From Ectobius pallidus (lineage: Eukaryota; Arthropoda; Insecta; Blattodea; Ectobiidae), in NCBI GenBank assembly GCA_964059195.1, contig CAXKWD010000002.1, forward strand, positions 150,181,042-150,245,041: a stretch of 64,000 nucleotides of DNA, given 5' to 3'. The notes beneath the pieces are model-generated. The model was not told where the DNA came from. It worked only from the letters and a program-made list of their open reading frames with translations, and did no database searches. Below are positions 10,620 through 21,487 of the stretch, in pieces. Every line of letters starts with the position of its first letter. The stretch's first letter is position 1. Made by a program: the position numbers and the translations under genes.

Positions 10620-11050
10620 AGTTTCGTTGTAATAATACTTATTTTTTAAAACCAGTATAAAATAGTATTATTTAAACGTGGAACTACTTTTCTTAAAAAC
10701 AAATGAATTTTAAATAAATAAATAAAAATCAATATTTTATTCTCTTCATTATGCAAAAAGTAAGGTCCTTTAAAAAAATAATAATATTAAGATAATAAGG
10801 GTTGATATTGTACACAAGGAAAGAAAATGGAATTTATTAGATGTGGATGCCATCTATAGAAATAAATATTACTTTTCTATAACTTGTAGATTCAGTTTTC
10901 GATTTATTGTTAATAATCATATGAATCATTTTAGTATTAGCTAAAACCACATGATATTGTTGTTTTATACGAATTAATGTTATTTTTTAAAAAATATCCT
11001 TATATTTTATCACTCTCTAAATATTATTAAGTTTATTTATAGAAACACTT
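10620..11050. other. Non-coding AT-rich stretch
   Basis: No coding signal seen on either strand. Confidence 0.4.
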
Positions 11051-11056
11051 TTATTT

Positions 11057-11340
11057 TTCTTTCAGATGAATGCTCAAAAGGAACACTTTAGTTCCCTGGT
11101 ACTGCAGAAAAAAAAGGTGAGTTTTTTGCGAAGTAATTTTTATTAATGCCGTCTTCATTTAACATTACTGAATATTTCTTAGGGAGGTAATCGAGAAGGC
11201 TTCTTCGTCTTCCAGACGAATTTTCTCATACAACACACATTTTCTTAGCTTGGAGATATAGGAAACCAAGTGAAATTTAGCAGATATATCAAACATTGAC
11301 AAAGATAGATATATTTCTTTTAGATATTTAATTTGTAAAA
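11057..11340 (-). pseudogene. Degenerate second copy of the small ORF at 11521-11790
   Basis: Shares, in the same order, actgcag(a/-)aaaa, gccgtcttc or gtcatcttc, tatttctt, ggcttcttcgtct, ttttctta, ggaaaccaa and atttagcagatatat with the intact ORF. It contains small deletions and no open frame, so it is a tandem duplicate that decayed. Confidence 0.65.
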
Positions 11341-11520
11341 AAGTTTAAAGGGAACGTTTTTTTACGTTTATTCTGAGAAGTAATGTCATTATCACTCACC
11401 CATTTTTTTTTTATTTTTCAACTATTAACTAGACAATGATTTTTTATAGTTGCACTTTTTAATTTACACAGCCATATTATTCTTTCACATGAACACTCAA
11501 ATGGAAGGCTTTAGAATTAG

Positions 11521-11790
11521 CTAAAGTTCTATGGTACTGCAGAGAAAGTTTAGTTTTCTGAGAGTTAATATCTTTAATGTCATCTTCCTCCAGAACTCCA
11601 GCGTATTTCTTCGAGAGAATAATAGAGGATTCTTCGTCTCCAGATGAATTTTCACGACCTCAGACAAGCCAAATTGCATGTCGATTCTGTCCGCATGAAG
11701 GATATCATAGAGCACATCTTTTCTTAGCTGGGAGACAGATAGATAACGTCTTTCGGAAACCAAACGAAATTTAGCAGATATATGGGCCAT
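11521..11790 (-). CDS. Small left-arm protein, 89 aa, unknown
   Basis: An open frame beginning MAHISAKFRLVSERR and passing through LYDILHADRIDMQFG, EVVKIHLETKN and LLFSRRNTLEFW to a natural stop. The middle has the look of a short OB-fold-type protein ('Y-I--A-RI-T-FG--V---L') that I recall from arthropod element-encoded small proteins, but this is weak. It is duplicated at 11057-11340. It is upstream of and co-oriented with the dUTPase and may belong to the same left-arm transcription unit. It is one of few intact frames in this block. Confidence 0.4.
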   Translation of the reverse strand: MAHISAKFRLVSERRYLSVSQLRKDVLYDILHADRIDMQFGLSEVVKIHLETKNPLLFSRRNTLEFWRKMTLKILTLRKLNFLCSTIEL

Positions 11791-11924
11791 CTCAACGATA
11801 GATGTGTTTCTTTTCGATAATGAATATGGAAAAAGAAAATATTTTAGAAATAAAAATTGTCATATTTACCTTGGTTTGCTGGTGTAGAGACAGAAAAAAA
11901 TACTGGTTGATAATGCTGCTAGTA

Positions 11925-12110
11925 AACTGTTTTCGTAGAACTATCTAATTAGTCAGTGTGACTGATGATACTGAAGCTGGAGTAGAATGTAGCAAGCTGA
12001 TGGTAAACTTGATGTTGAGGGTAAGTTGTGTTCGTAGAATTATCTAATTAGTCAATGTGACTGATGATATTGAAGCAGGAGTAGAACGTAGCAGGCTGCT
12101 GTTTCCAGTG
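11925..12110. repeat. Two tandem copies of about 99 bp between divergent arms
   Basis: Units at about 11929 and 12028 both read ttcgtagaa(c/t)tatctaatta, gtca(g/a)tgtgactgatgat, tgaagc(t/a)ggagtagaa and gtagca(a/g)gctg. They lie in the gap between the minus-strand and plus-strand genes, where a bidirectional promoter or enhancer would be expected. A regulatory role is inference. Confidence 0.8.
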
Positions 12111-12188
12111 GTTAAATACATTCAAATCAAGTTCTTTTATAACAAAAACTTCGAGGATGAGCTCACAACGAGGTCAACTAAATGAGAC

Positions 12189-12195
12189 TATATAA
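12189..12195 (+). promoter_or_regulatory. TATA-like box upstream of PolB
   Basis: TATATAA in a locally less AT-rich context, about 118 bp upstream of the PolB ATG and downstream of the 99-bp repeats. The position fits a core promoter for the right arm. Confidence 0.35.
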
Positions 12196-12312
12196 GCCGA
12201 TGTTTGCCCTTGAAAATGGTTTAGTAGAAGTGTCACTGTGAAAGCATTCAGTCTTGCTGCTGCTGCTGTTTCTACCGCTGTGCTTCTGTTCAAATAAGTG
12301 TGCAATTTCATC

Positions 12313-15300
12313 ATGTCCTCTTTTAACATTTAGAGTCAGGTAACTAGGGAGTACAAACATTTTAACGCGTCAGGACTCCATCTTGTAACGAAACATGATA
12401 AAGAGCAGAAAGGGGACTCTTTCCTAGAACATTTTCAAAATTCGTTAACCGAAATCATAAACCATTCACTTAGGGACGCTAGCGACACGGACATGATAGG
12501 TGTTACCATCTATAACAAAATTAATGCCGTGGATAAACCTATAGAAATTAGTTTTAGGCGGAAAGATCAACTCAATTCCGAAGTTGTGGGCAACGTACTA
12601 GAGAAAGTTTGTCAATCAAACACCAATTTAACGCTACCAACGCATTAAGGATCGAAACTGATTGGGTTAAATTACCAGAGGGGCATGGAAAAATAATTAA
12701 ATAAAAGGCAGATCTCTAGATGTTTTAGCTCATTTGAAAACCAGTATAGTCAAAATTAAATCTAGAATAAATTCTTGCTTTTGCTTTACTTGTTGCCATT
12801 GCAAAGGTTACACATGACCCAAACTATATAAGCTATAGACTTGGATATAAAATTAAAGCCAAAGTCAACGAATTGTTTGAAGAAACTAAAATAGACCTAT
12901 CAAGAGGAGGTTTGCCAGAGTTGGAAGCTTATCAGAATGATTCCTACGATAGGTTTCGAATTGTAGTTTATTCAGGACTAAATTTAGAAAACGTCATCTT
13001 TGATGGAAACAACTGTGAAAAACCCCTATTTAACTTGTACGACGCAGAAAATAAACACTACGATATCATCGTTTCTCTGACTGGTGCCATGACAAAAAAA
13101 AATATAAATTATTTGTCCTCGCTGTAGCAAAGGTTTCGAACGTGGTGTATCGCACAGGTGTAAATCTGCCTGTTTTGTTGTAGAGGCGTACCTGCCTGTC
13201 TGCCAAACGTTAATAGAGTTTATTGCGAAATTTGCAATAGATATTTCTGAGGCCAGAAATGTTTTGAAAATCATAAAACTAAAATACATGGAAAAAAATC
13301 GGTTTGTGATACGCAGAGTCTATAATGGGAGTAACCACCCCATAACGCGTAATCACGAATGTTTTAAGAAATATTGTAGCAATTGCAAAGAAAATAAGGA
13401 ACCGGGATATTTTTGATACATGAGCCCCTTGCAGGATAGAATGCCCCCGAACGATAAAGTGTTGCAGAGGCCACCTTCCTACACGTTCCAAATTTACTAT
13501 GTGTGGAACAATCCTGATCCGTTTGCGAATCGTCCACAAGGATTACTGCTCCAAATGTGGTCCTAGGAAACATTCGTTTTGGAACGACCCCGTACATAGT
13601 TTTATGGATTATCTGAGACAGGATAGACCTCAGTTTCAGAAAATTGTAGCCATCGACCACAATGTCAGATCCTACGATCTACAGTTTATCTTAGACTATG
13701 CCGTCAAGAGAAACTGGACGCCGGATGTGATATTGAACGGATACAAACTCGTGTATGAGAATGGAGCATTTAGTTCTTCTGGACAGTTTGAACTTCATAG
13801 CCTTACCTCTGCGTCTTTTGCCTAAAACTTTTGGCACCACCTGTCACGAAAGGATTTTATCCGTTTCTGTTTAACACGCAGGACAACTTGGACTATGTAG
13901 GCCCCTGCCCCGACGTATCGTATTTTGGAGCACACACAATGTCCGGGGGCGATAGGTCTTTATGGAACGGTACGACTATGTTAACCCCGATACCTTAGTG
14001 AACAAGGTGTAGTTGGAGAAATATTGCCAAGCGGAGGCTTGCATCTTGTTTAGAAACCTCTTTAGGGACATTGCAGGCATAGAAATATTCTTAGAATCCA
14101 TCACGATTGCTTCAGGCTGTAACAAAGTGTATAGGAAGAAAATTCTACTGCCCAACACTATAGGGCTTATTCCGAAGGGTGGCTAAAAGGTGGCCGACAA
14201 TCCTCGAAAAACGCCCTCATGTGGCTTATTTACGAGCAAATTAAAAGAGGGGTCATTTCCATTTAACATGCTGGTAATGGTAGAGAGGTTCGACTCCCCG
14301 AACTACCCCAGTACAAAGTGGACGGCTATTGTAGAGAGACCCGAGAAGTTTTCGAATTTCTCGGTTGCTACCATCACGAATCTCTTTCCATGCCCAACAG
14401 ACAGTTCCATACATGGAATCAAAGAAACTCTACCCGAGAGGTACGAGGCTACGATGGCTAGGAGCGAGGCCATCGTCTCTCACGGCGACACCGTCCACGT
14501 CATGTGGGAATGCGATTTCGACATTTTGAAAAAATTCCCCGGTCTGCAAAACAATCCCATCGTAAGGAACACTCCCCTGGTCCTTCGGGACTGCCTCTAC
14601 GGGGGTGGAACGGAGGCCATGAGGCTGTACCACAAAGTACAGGAGGGAGAAGAGATCAACTATGTAGACATCAAGAGTCTATATCCGTGGGTCTGCAAAT
14701 ACTATAAATTTCCAATAGGTCGTCCAATCATATACACAGTGGAAGATTGTGTACATATTGACGAATTGTTGAAAAAGGAAGTAGTCGTGAAATGTACGGT
14801 GATTCCACCTCATAATCTGTACCATCCCGTGCTTCCCTACCGTTGTAATGAAAAATTAATGTTTTGCCTTTGCAACAGGAAAGCTGCAACCACACGGAGG
14901 AAACCGACAGAGTCCTCACCGCCACATGGGTTGTCGACGAAGTGAGGGAAGCCATTGAAATGGGCTACAAAATTGTTAAAATTTACGAATTTTACGAAAC
15001 CATAAAATCGAATACAACAGGGATACAAAGGAGGGAGGGTTGTCAATTACATTAACATGTTTTTTACAAGGCCGAAACGAGCGGCTATGCGGCTTGGGTG
15101 TCCTCCGAAGAGGATAAAGAAAATCATATTAGGTCATTTTTCCAGTCTGGAGGTATTTTGATGGATAGGGAAAAGATTGTTCTGAATCCAAGCGAAAGGG
15201 CAATCAGTAAACTGTGTCTGAATTCCTTCTGGGGTAAATTAACCCAGCGTAATGACAGATGTACCGTCATGATTTTCAACCCCCAAGAGTTATACTCTAT

Positions 15301-15913
15301 TCTTGCATCCCCTGGGTTCGAGGTGACCAAACTCATATTGCCAACGACCAAGTCGTTTGGTTAACCTGGCGGTATACGGAGGAAACGCCTTCCCTACCCC
15401 ATGTCCTAGGGGCATATGTGACCACGGGTGCAAGACTCAAACTCTACACTAATTTGAAAAAGTAAACAAGAGGGCGCTTTACTATGACACAGCATTTTCT
15501 ACACTCAACAAGGCGAAGAGGATCATATACGAATAGGTGACACCTTGGGCAACATGACCGATGAATTACCTGAATTAGGCACATGCACGTACATTTCTGA
15601 ATTTGTTTCCGGTCGCCCTAAAAGCTATGCCTACAAAATTGAGATTCCGAGCAAAATTACAACAAAATCTGTTTCTAAAGTGCACGGAATCACTTTAAAT
15701 TACTCTTCTTCAAAGTTTGTAAACTTTGATACCATCAAACGTATGGTGCTTGATATAGAGTCGGAACCGTTCAATGTTAGGACGGAGAAGAAAATTAAGA
15801 GAAAGGGTGGGCCGAGCATCGTTCCGGAGCCGGAAGATAAAATATACAGGATTTGTTTAAGTAAGAGACGTCGTCTTGAAAATATAGACTCGTACCCTTT
15901 CGGCTATAAATAG
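12313..15913 (+). pseudogene. polB: Protein-primed family B DNA polymerase (Polinton PolB)
   Basis: About 1200 codons over several frames, the usual length for Polinton PolB. The start is ATG at 12313 (MSSFNI, then an in-frame TAG at 12331). The N-terminal domain (12334-12650) carries FLEHFQNSL, ISFRRKDQL and VLEKVCQSN. A cysteine/histidine-rich segment spans about 13110-13440 and 13530-13560. The exonuclease motif HNVRSYDLQFIL is at 13658. Polymerase motif A (VDIKSLYP) is near 14666 and motif B (KLCLNSFWGK) at 15209. Motif C, which should be YxDTDS, reads YYDTAFS at 15480, losing the second catalytic Asp. The C-terminus has GTCTYISEFVSG and a basic tail ending FGYK. At least ten frameshifts or stops. 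It would replicate the element with a terminal protein primer; this copy cannot. Confidence 0.9.
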
Positions 15914-15994
15914 AGGGTTAGGGTACCGGCACCCCTTTAGTGAAGGACCAAACGGTGTGGAGATCAGTGATAGTTCTTTCGTGAGGCGCATCTG

Positions 15995-16813
15995 ATGAGT
16001 CATGCTGACGATGAATTAGCATTGTTGGACCCCGAGTTTTTAGAATGTGCAGCTGAAAATGTTTACATGGTTTACGATAGGCATGTGAAAAAACTTGAAA
16101 TCATTAGAGAGTGTTTAAGTTGGGAGGAACATTACACCACCTGCTGTTTCGATGGATCAAATCCCATGAGAAAAAATGGTATGCGTGTAAAATGTGAACA
16201 TCCCTTCTCTTCTATATTAAGTGGGCCTAGTTCGTGTGGGAACAGACTTTTTGCATAAAGTTCATTAATCACTTGAAAGAACTGTGCTCTGTGGAAAATT
16301 TTGATCACGTGTTGTGGTGGTATCCAGAAGTAAGTTCTGTACCCGCTCAAATTTAACAGGCGCATCACGTTGCACGAAGGTCTTCCGCTATTTAACGAGG
16401 ACAAACTATCACCAAGGCCCTCATTAATTATTCTAGACGACCTTCTAGACAAGGCTTACACAAAGGAAGTTAGCTCTCCCTTTACAAGGGGGTCACATCA
16501 TAGGAACGTGAGCATTTTATTAATCACTCAAAACTCAATCACTCATAGCAGAGATATATCCCTAAACGGAAAATATTGGGTTATTTTTAGAAATCTCAGG
16601 GATAAAAATCAAGTTGCATATCTAGCTAGATAAGTCTACCCTGAAGACTGGAAAGCTTTTTAAGAGGCCTACAGAGATGTTATGAGGGATTCCTATTTGC
16701 TTGTAATCTTTTGTCAAAACACAAACGATCTGTTAAGATTTAGAACAAACATATTTCCTTCCGATCGTCCTCAAGTGTACACGCCTGTAAAGCATGGAAC
16801 GGATCAAATCTAA
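15995..16813 (+). pseudogene. Genome-packaging ATPase (FtsK/HerA type)
   Basis: The frame at 15995-16258 ends in HPFSSILSGPSSCGN, a Walker A loop (GPSGCGKT expected) with the key Lys region lost at a frameshift. After two more shifts, 16370-16633 carries a Walker B LIILDDLL (Asp-Asp), then FTRGSHHRNVSILLITQN, the sensor segment typical of A32/FtsK-HerA packaging ATPases. The last piece reads PEDWKAF, DLLRFRTNIFP and a stop at 16811-16813. In Polintons this motor is thought to package DNA into capsids. It lies directly downstream of PolB and overlaps the next small gene by 20 bp. Confidence 0.85.
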
Positions 16814-17111
16814 TTATCACACATCACATGTACTGAGAAAAGCAAGTCCTAGGTTTAGAAATCAAATTGCAATATGCAAACAAACAACTCATATTAGCTA
16901 TTATAGAGTGTGTTTTGGATGTTTTGAAAGGAAACTGCAAGATTACAGACTGTTTTAAACGAAAATTGGAGAAGCATAGGAAGTTGCTTAGAAAGTTGAT
17001 AAAAAGGTTTCGTTGTTTAGTAAACGAAAACTAGTGGTTCAGAAGGTAGGATTTCTAGTACCTCTACTTTCTGCTATGTTGACAGGACTGAGTAATTTAA
17101 TTAGGACGTAA
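16794..17111 (+). pseudogene. Small basic Polinton protein with hydrophobic C-terminus
   Basis: ATG at 16794 lies inside the end of the ATPase frame. The N-terminus is VLRKASPRFRNQIA. After one frameshift the second part has a conserved E-VLDVLKGN motif, a Lys/Arg-rich stretch (KRKLEKHRKLLRKL), then KRKLVVQKVGFLVPLL and a hydrophobic end up to TAA at 17109-17111. This basic region, GN, then 'LVQ-GGFL--LL' layout is one I know from Polinton and adintovirus genomes at this position. It is likely a core or membrane-active virion protein; the function is inferred. Confidence 0.65.
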
Positions 17112-17122
17112 TGTTACAAAAA

Positions 17123-17940
17123 ATGCTATTGGTGTCTCCCGAGTACTTGGAAGGCTTGAAACGTAGTAAATCGTGTTAAGAAGAGAAAAACTGTAGATCC
17201 ATACAAAGAGTGGGTTAAAATAAGAGAAAAACCAGATCCTATTGTTAAAAGAGCAGAACTCGCCAGAGAGGACTGTTCGCGATCTATTCCAGTTGTTGAA
17301 ACAAAAGTCACAAACATCATTGTACACATGAAAAGAAGAAGAGATCTGCCCGCAAGACTTTGATCTATTCCGGAATCACAATCTTATTCATAAAAACGAC
17401 CACCGCCTTTCCTCACCGGTCGAGAGGAAATATACGAAGAGGAAACAACTAGACGTCCTGATAGTGATGATGATAGCAGTAGCAGTGCAATTACGTACTC
17501 CTAGGGAAGAATAGAGACACGTTCGCGTAGCGTTTTAGGAGATTTAGCAGGAAGGTACCTAGCCAACAATTTACACTGTCCTAGGGCTACAGACACTATT
17601 TTTGGTATCTACAAGGATAGGAAGACCTACTCTTAAGTTTGCTAATTCAAAAATAGAAATCAACAATGATAAAATCTTGTTAGACGATAGATGGTATAAA
17701 CCTAGTGTTGATCTATGGGAATTGTTAACTAGGAAAAAGTGGGCAAAAGACTAGTGACGAAGAAAGATTTAGAGACATACCAGGAAATCCTAAACCTAAC
17801 CAACGGACATTTGCAAAATAACGAGCCGTTTGGTATAATTAAGTGTAGCAGGGGTAGAAAGTATAGAGATAACAACTCCTTTCTTTCCCTCTAAAGCTAA
17901 CGAAGAACCTGCCGGTTGGATGACTTACACTCAAAAAAAG
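17123..17940 (+). pseudogene. Polinton PY-like protein
   Basis: Starts MLLVSPEYLEGLKR, then (new frame) DPYKEWVKIRE, an acidic/Ser-rich segment (DSDDDSSSS at about 17465), and a C-terminal domain with FGIYKDRKTY, KPSVDLWELLT, DLETYQEILNLTNGH and SRGRKY (about 17600-17870). The 'GLWELLT...D---Y--IL--TNA...SRG-KY' pattern is the conserved end of the Polinton PY gene. A final IKCSRG...PFFPSKANEEPAGW tail may belong here. Multiple frameshifts. The role of PY in the virion is not established. Confidence 0.7.
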
Positions 17941-17947
17941 ATAAAAA

Positions 17948-18938
17948 ATGGAAAAATTGTTTTACGATCCAGGAAATCTACGGCTTTTTCAACTCTGCCC
18001 AAATTAAAACCAGCTTCCGCAGGATCGACTACAATCATTAAAGATTTGCTTTTGCAACAAGATGCTTACACTTTGCATAAACGTGTATGAAAACTTTTGT
18101 TAGGAATCCCTACATGGTTAAAAACATTTTAGAACGTGTTTGAAATAGATTAGGTCGATGTGCAGAATCTAGCAAATATAACAATGGAATAAAATATATT
18201 TTGGTCATCATAGATACACATGGGTGGTCCCTATGAAGTCAAACAACGGTACGGATGTGACGTCAGCTTTCAAACCCGTCCTGAAAAGAATTCCACTGAC
18301 TGTGCGATCGGATAGGGGAAGTTTCTAAACAAGTCCTTTCAGAATCTGCTCGAAAAGAACGGAATAGAGTTTCAAGTGTGTCGAAATCCCGACGTCAAGT
18401 GTTCTGTTGTGGAAAGGTTTAACCGTACCCTGAAAATTAAAATGTTCAAGTGTTTTACCTACAAAGCACTCATATGTACATTGATGTCTTGCATTTGTTT
18501 CTTTACGCTTATAATAACACCACTCACTCTAGTAAGGTGATGGCTCCTAGCAGTCACCGATCGTGACGTTTTGAAAATATGGAAGAGAATGATGGAGAAA
18601 CATAGACGTGTAAGGCCACGCTCTGTTAAATTCAAAGTAGGCCAGACTGTAAGAATAGGAAAGGAGAAAATGAAGTTTGCCAAGGTTTTCGGACAAAATT
18701 ATTCCACCGAAGTGTTAAAGTCATAAAAACGTTCTCCACAACCAGTCTACGACAACAACCCTATAATTACAGTTATGAAATAACTCCTGTCAAAATTACA
18801 AAACGTACCGTCTATAAAATATATAAAATTCTCAAGACTCGTGTCGTGAGAGGCATTAACCAACATCTCGTCAGGTGGAGAGATTACTCTTCGGATTTTG
18901 ATTCCTGGATCAATAACAAGGACATACAAAAACAATGA
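17948..18938 (+). pseudogene. Retroviral-like DDE integrase with C-terminal chromodomain
   Basis: ATG at 17948 (MEKLFYDPGN). The N-terminal domain has LLLQQDAYTLHK. The catalytic core follows: first Asp in ILVIIDTH (codon at 18213), second Asp in VRSDRG (18311), Glu in VVERFNRTLK (about 18412), then YAYNNTTHSSKVMAPS. The DDE triad is recognisable though split over frames. The last 45 codons (18805-18935) encode a chromodomain: VYKIYKILKTR, LVRWRDYSSDFDSWI. This domain probably directs insertion to modified chromatin. The stop is at 18938; the following ATGA overlap suggests tight packing with the penton gene. Dead copy. Confidence 0.88.
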
Positions 18939-18960
18939 GTGATTAATTTTACATAACGCT

Positions 18961-19885
18961 GTTGAGCGATTCCTCCTCCGATATTTTCACATCAAACACG
19001 CTTTTAGCTTTCAGGTGCAGCTAGCACAAAATATCTGTTTGGAGAGGGGGGAAGGGCTATGCGGACTGTGTGAAGTATCGTATCCTAAAGATTATGGAAA
19101 TGTAACGCTCAATGAGGATGGCCTTGGTGCGAGTCAGGGAGGTGCAACAAAAAACGTCCTAGTCACAAGATTTGGTAGAACAGTGTTTGAGAAAAAGAAT
19201 TACAACAACTTCCATGATCTCTACGTAGACATCAGGGATAGGATTAAAGACGATTCCCTAAAGGAACTGTTGGTGAGCGAACTTCATGCAAACTTGGTTA
19301 GTCATCAGGCGGAAATTGCAATGATTAAAAAGATAGGGAAAGAACATGCCTGGAAACGCTTTCCCAACGTTGAGTCCAAGGATTCAATTAGGATATAGAT
19401 GATTTTAACTTTTCGCGACGCTACTGGTGCTGTAAGGAAGATTACGCTCTATACTATCCCGTCCGAATTTATTACAATATAGGGGATCTCCTCGACACCA
19501 TTAAAAGTGCCCTTGCCAGTTACGATGCTTATTCTTTAACGATAAAATCGATTGCAAGCGACATGAACACGCTTTTCTTGCGTACAGATAAAAAACAGTT
19601 TGTTCCCGCGGTAATGGAGACGGAACCCATCTTTGCGTACTGTAGCCTCAAAGAACCGCAATTGATTAGTGATTTTACGTAAAATGTCTAAGGATTACAC
19701 AATTAACTAAAATCAACGGGCATCCCATTTTTGACAAAATTTATTACGTCCCTGTAGAGAAAACTAGTTTTCAGACGATAGGTATTGAATTGACGGACAA
19801 ATACGGTGAACTAGCTCGTATTAGCAGTTCTGTAAAACCCACCATGCTTGTCCTACATTTTAAAAGGAGACGTTACACCCCGTAA
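18961..19885 (+). pseudogene. Penton-type minor capsid protein
   Basis: The start is not certain. The first residues (SDSSSDIFTSNTLLAF) and QLAQNICLERG-GLCGLCEVSYPKDYGNV match the N-terminal pattern of Polinton penton proteins (S-S-D-F--N----F---L---I-L-G-WEV-L-EI-YP). The C-terminal half carries IYYNIGDLLDTI, then FDKIYYVPVE, FQTIGIELTDKYGELA and a final LHFKRRRYTP. The stretch at about 19130-19398 (ATKNVLVTRFGRTVF to VESKDSIRI) does not fit the family order and may be an insertion or domain gain. It probably forms capsid vertices. Confidence 0.7.
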
Positions 19886-19898
19886 CATTTTAGTCGAG

Positions 19899-20217
19899 AT
19901 GGATCCACCAACATCGTACTATGTCAATCAGATGGGAGGACGATTGGACGATCTCGTCGGACCCTTGTACATGGGTCATAGAACATGCCTTTCATAGAAC
20001 AGGGACATGGGATTGGAAGTTTTGTGGGAGGCCTGTTTAGAATTATCAAACCGGTCCTAGTGTCTGGAGCTAAAGCCGTGGGAAGTGAAACTCTTTCAAC
20101 AGGTGCAAATATCGTTTCTGACATTGCAAGTAAGAAAAGTGATGAAAAAGTCTGGAATATCGTTGCAAACAGGTTAACAGAATCAACTGGTCTTGTCAAC
20201 AGACTGCAAGGATAGGG
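19899..20217 (+). pseudogene. Minor-capsid/core protein, 'GHGIGSF' family
   Basis: ATG at 19899 (MDPPTSYYVNQMGGRLDDLV, then LYMGHR), one frameshift near 19984, then QGHGIGSFVGGLFR, PVLVSGAKAVGSETL and NIVSDIASK to a stop. The pattern Y-RGHGIG-F-GGLFR--LP--K-GAK-VGKE-L-TG---D is well conserved in Polintons and adintoviruses and precedes the major capsid gene there, as here. It resembles an adenovirus pVI/pX-type amphipathic protein; the function is inferred. Confidence 0.75.
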
Positions 20218-20578
20218 AAGGGAAAAAAAGAAAATCAAGGGTAGAACATCACTACGATATGCAAACCCATAGCTCCCGCAGAACAGTGCGTTTTAGTGTT
20301 TGTCATTTCTGCGGATAACGAACACTATACAGACTTGAATATTTTGTTAATGGTAGAGGGGAAATTTGTAAAAGGGGATGGTTCTAGTTTAGCAGCTGAG
20401 GACGGGGTTACCGGTATAAACAATACATTGCACTCTCTATTTATTCAATTGAGTGTTAGTTTGAACGGTACTTCTCTAACGCCTTCTGAGGACTTGTACA
20501 ATCATAGGGCTTATTTTGAAACTATTTTAGCCTATGGGCAGGACGCGGCAAAACGTCATTTGGCAACGGCTTCCTGGT

Positions 20579-20619
20579 ATTTGGACAATGGTTTATCGCC
20601 GATAAACCATTGTCCAAAT
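20579..20619. repeat. Perfect 20-bp palindrome inside the capsid gene
   Basis: Left arm 20579-20598 and right arm 20600-20619 are exact reverse complements with one C between them. It lies at the codons for WYLDNG and shifts the frame. Confidence 0.97.
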
Positions 20620-21413
20620 TATCGGGAATCACGGGGGACGATGCCAATAACAACAGAACTTTGGGGCCGGGAGACTCTAACAAGGGATGGCTCGAACGAT
20701 TCGAAAAGGGGAAAGTCTCCAAGGATATGATTATGATTGGTAAACTGCACGGAGATTTGTTTAACGTTTCGCAACACACGTTGCCAGGGGTGAAAATTGC
20801 CATTAAATTAACCAAGTCTAAGAGAAAATTCTATATGATTGGTGAAAACGACAATGCCAAGGCTTACTTTAAATTTCAAGATGCGGCTTTGTTTGTGAAA
20901 AAAGTTATAGCTTCTTTTTGTATTTTAACGGCCCACGCTAAAACGTTGGCCCTCGGACATAATGCTCGATACGATATCACCAGGGTGGATGTGAAAACTT
21001 TAACTTTCAGTCAGGGGAGTCAAGCAGTGTCTTTGGATAATGCCATATTGGACACCATACCAAAAGGTACAAAACAGCGCATTCAAGTGGATGGTAACGT
21101 CCAATCCCTATGATTTACGACATTTCAATCTAAATTATTTTGTCATATTTGTGAATGAACAGCAGATCCCACCGGAGGGCCTCTCTCAATTTCCACAGAT
21201 CACGAAAAATTGTCGACTTTGGCTTATTATACACTATTTACCGGTTCCGGGATACATCATTCCAATAGCGGAATGAAAATCACTCATGATATGTATATAA
21301 CAGGATTTTTCATGTTACTCTTTGATCTTACCCCTGATAGTGCCGCCTCGGAATGACACAAAAGTCTAGCCAATAACGGAAATTTGAGAATTGAAGCAAA
21401 GCTTGATAAAGCT

Positions 21414-21463
21414 TATAGATTAATAAAGTTGTATAGATTAATTAAGTTGTATAGATTAATAAC
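21414..21463. repeat. 18-bp tandem repeat, about 2.8 copies
   Basis: tatagattaat(a/t)aagttg starts at 21414, 21432 and 21450. It sits between the capsid end and the protease start. Confidence 0.9.
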
Positions 21464-21487
21464 CAGAGGCAAATCATTAGACTTTTA

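Larger units (their letters stand above)
20230..21486 (+). pseudogene. Major capsid protein (double jelly roll), broken
   Basis: Pieces in order: KPIAPAEQCVLVFVIS, NEHYTDLNILLMVEGKF, GINNTLHSLFIQLSVSLNG, LYNHRAYFETILAYG, TASWYLDNG, then after the palindrome at 20579-20619, GWLERFEKGK, MIGKLHGDLFNVSQ, LTKSKRKFYMIGEN, AYFKFQDAALFVKKV, AHAKTLALGHNARYDITR, KTLTFSQGSQAVSLDN, IPKGTKQRI. After another frameshift come NPYDLRHFNLNYFVI and YITGFFMLLFDLTPDSA. This order is diagnostic of Polinton/adintovirus MCP, which forms hexon trimers. Three frameshifts and a stop before the C-terminal 18-bp repeats. Confidence 0.88.

Noticed and set aside
12178..12360. Minus-strand 60-aa gene upstream of PolB
   Set aside because: Overlaps the PolB start and TATA region in antisense and shows no family motif.
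14430..15351. Several antisense ORFs across PolB
   Set aside because: Shadows of the PolB coding strand.
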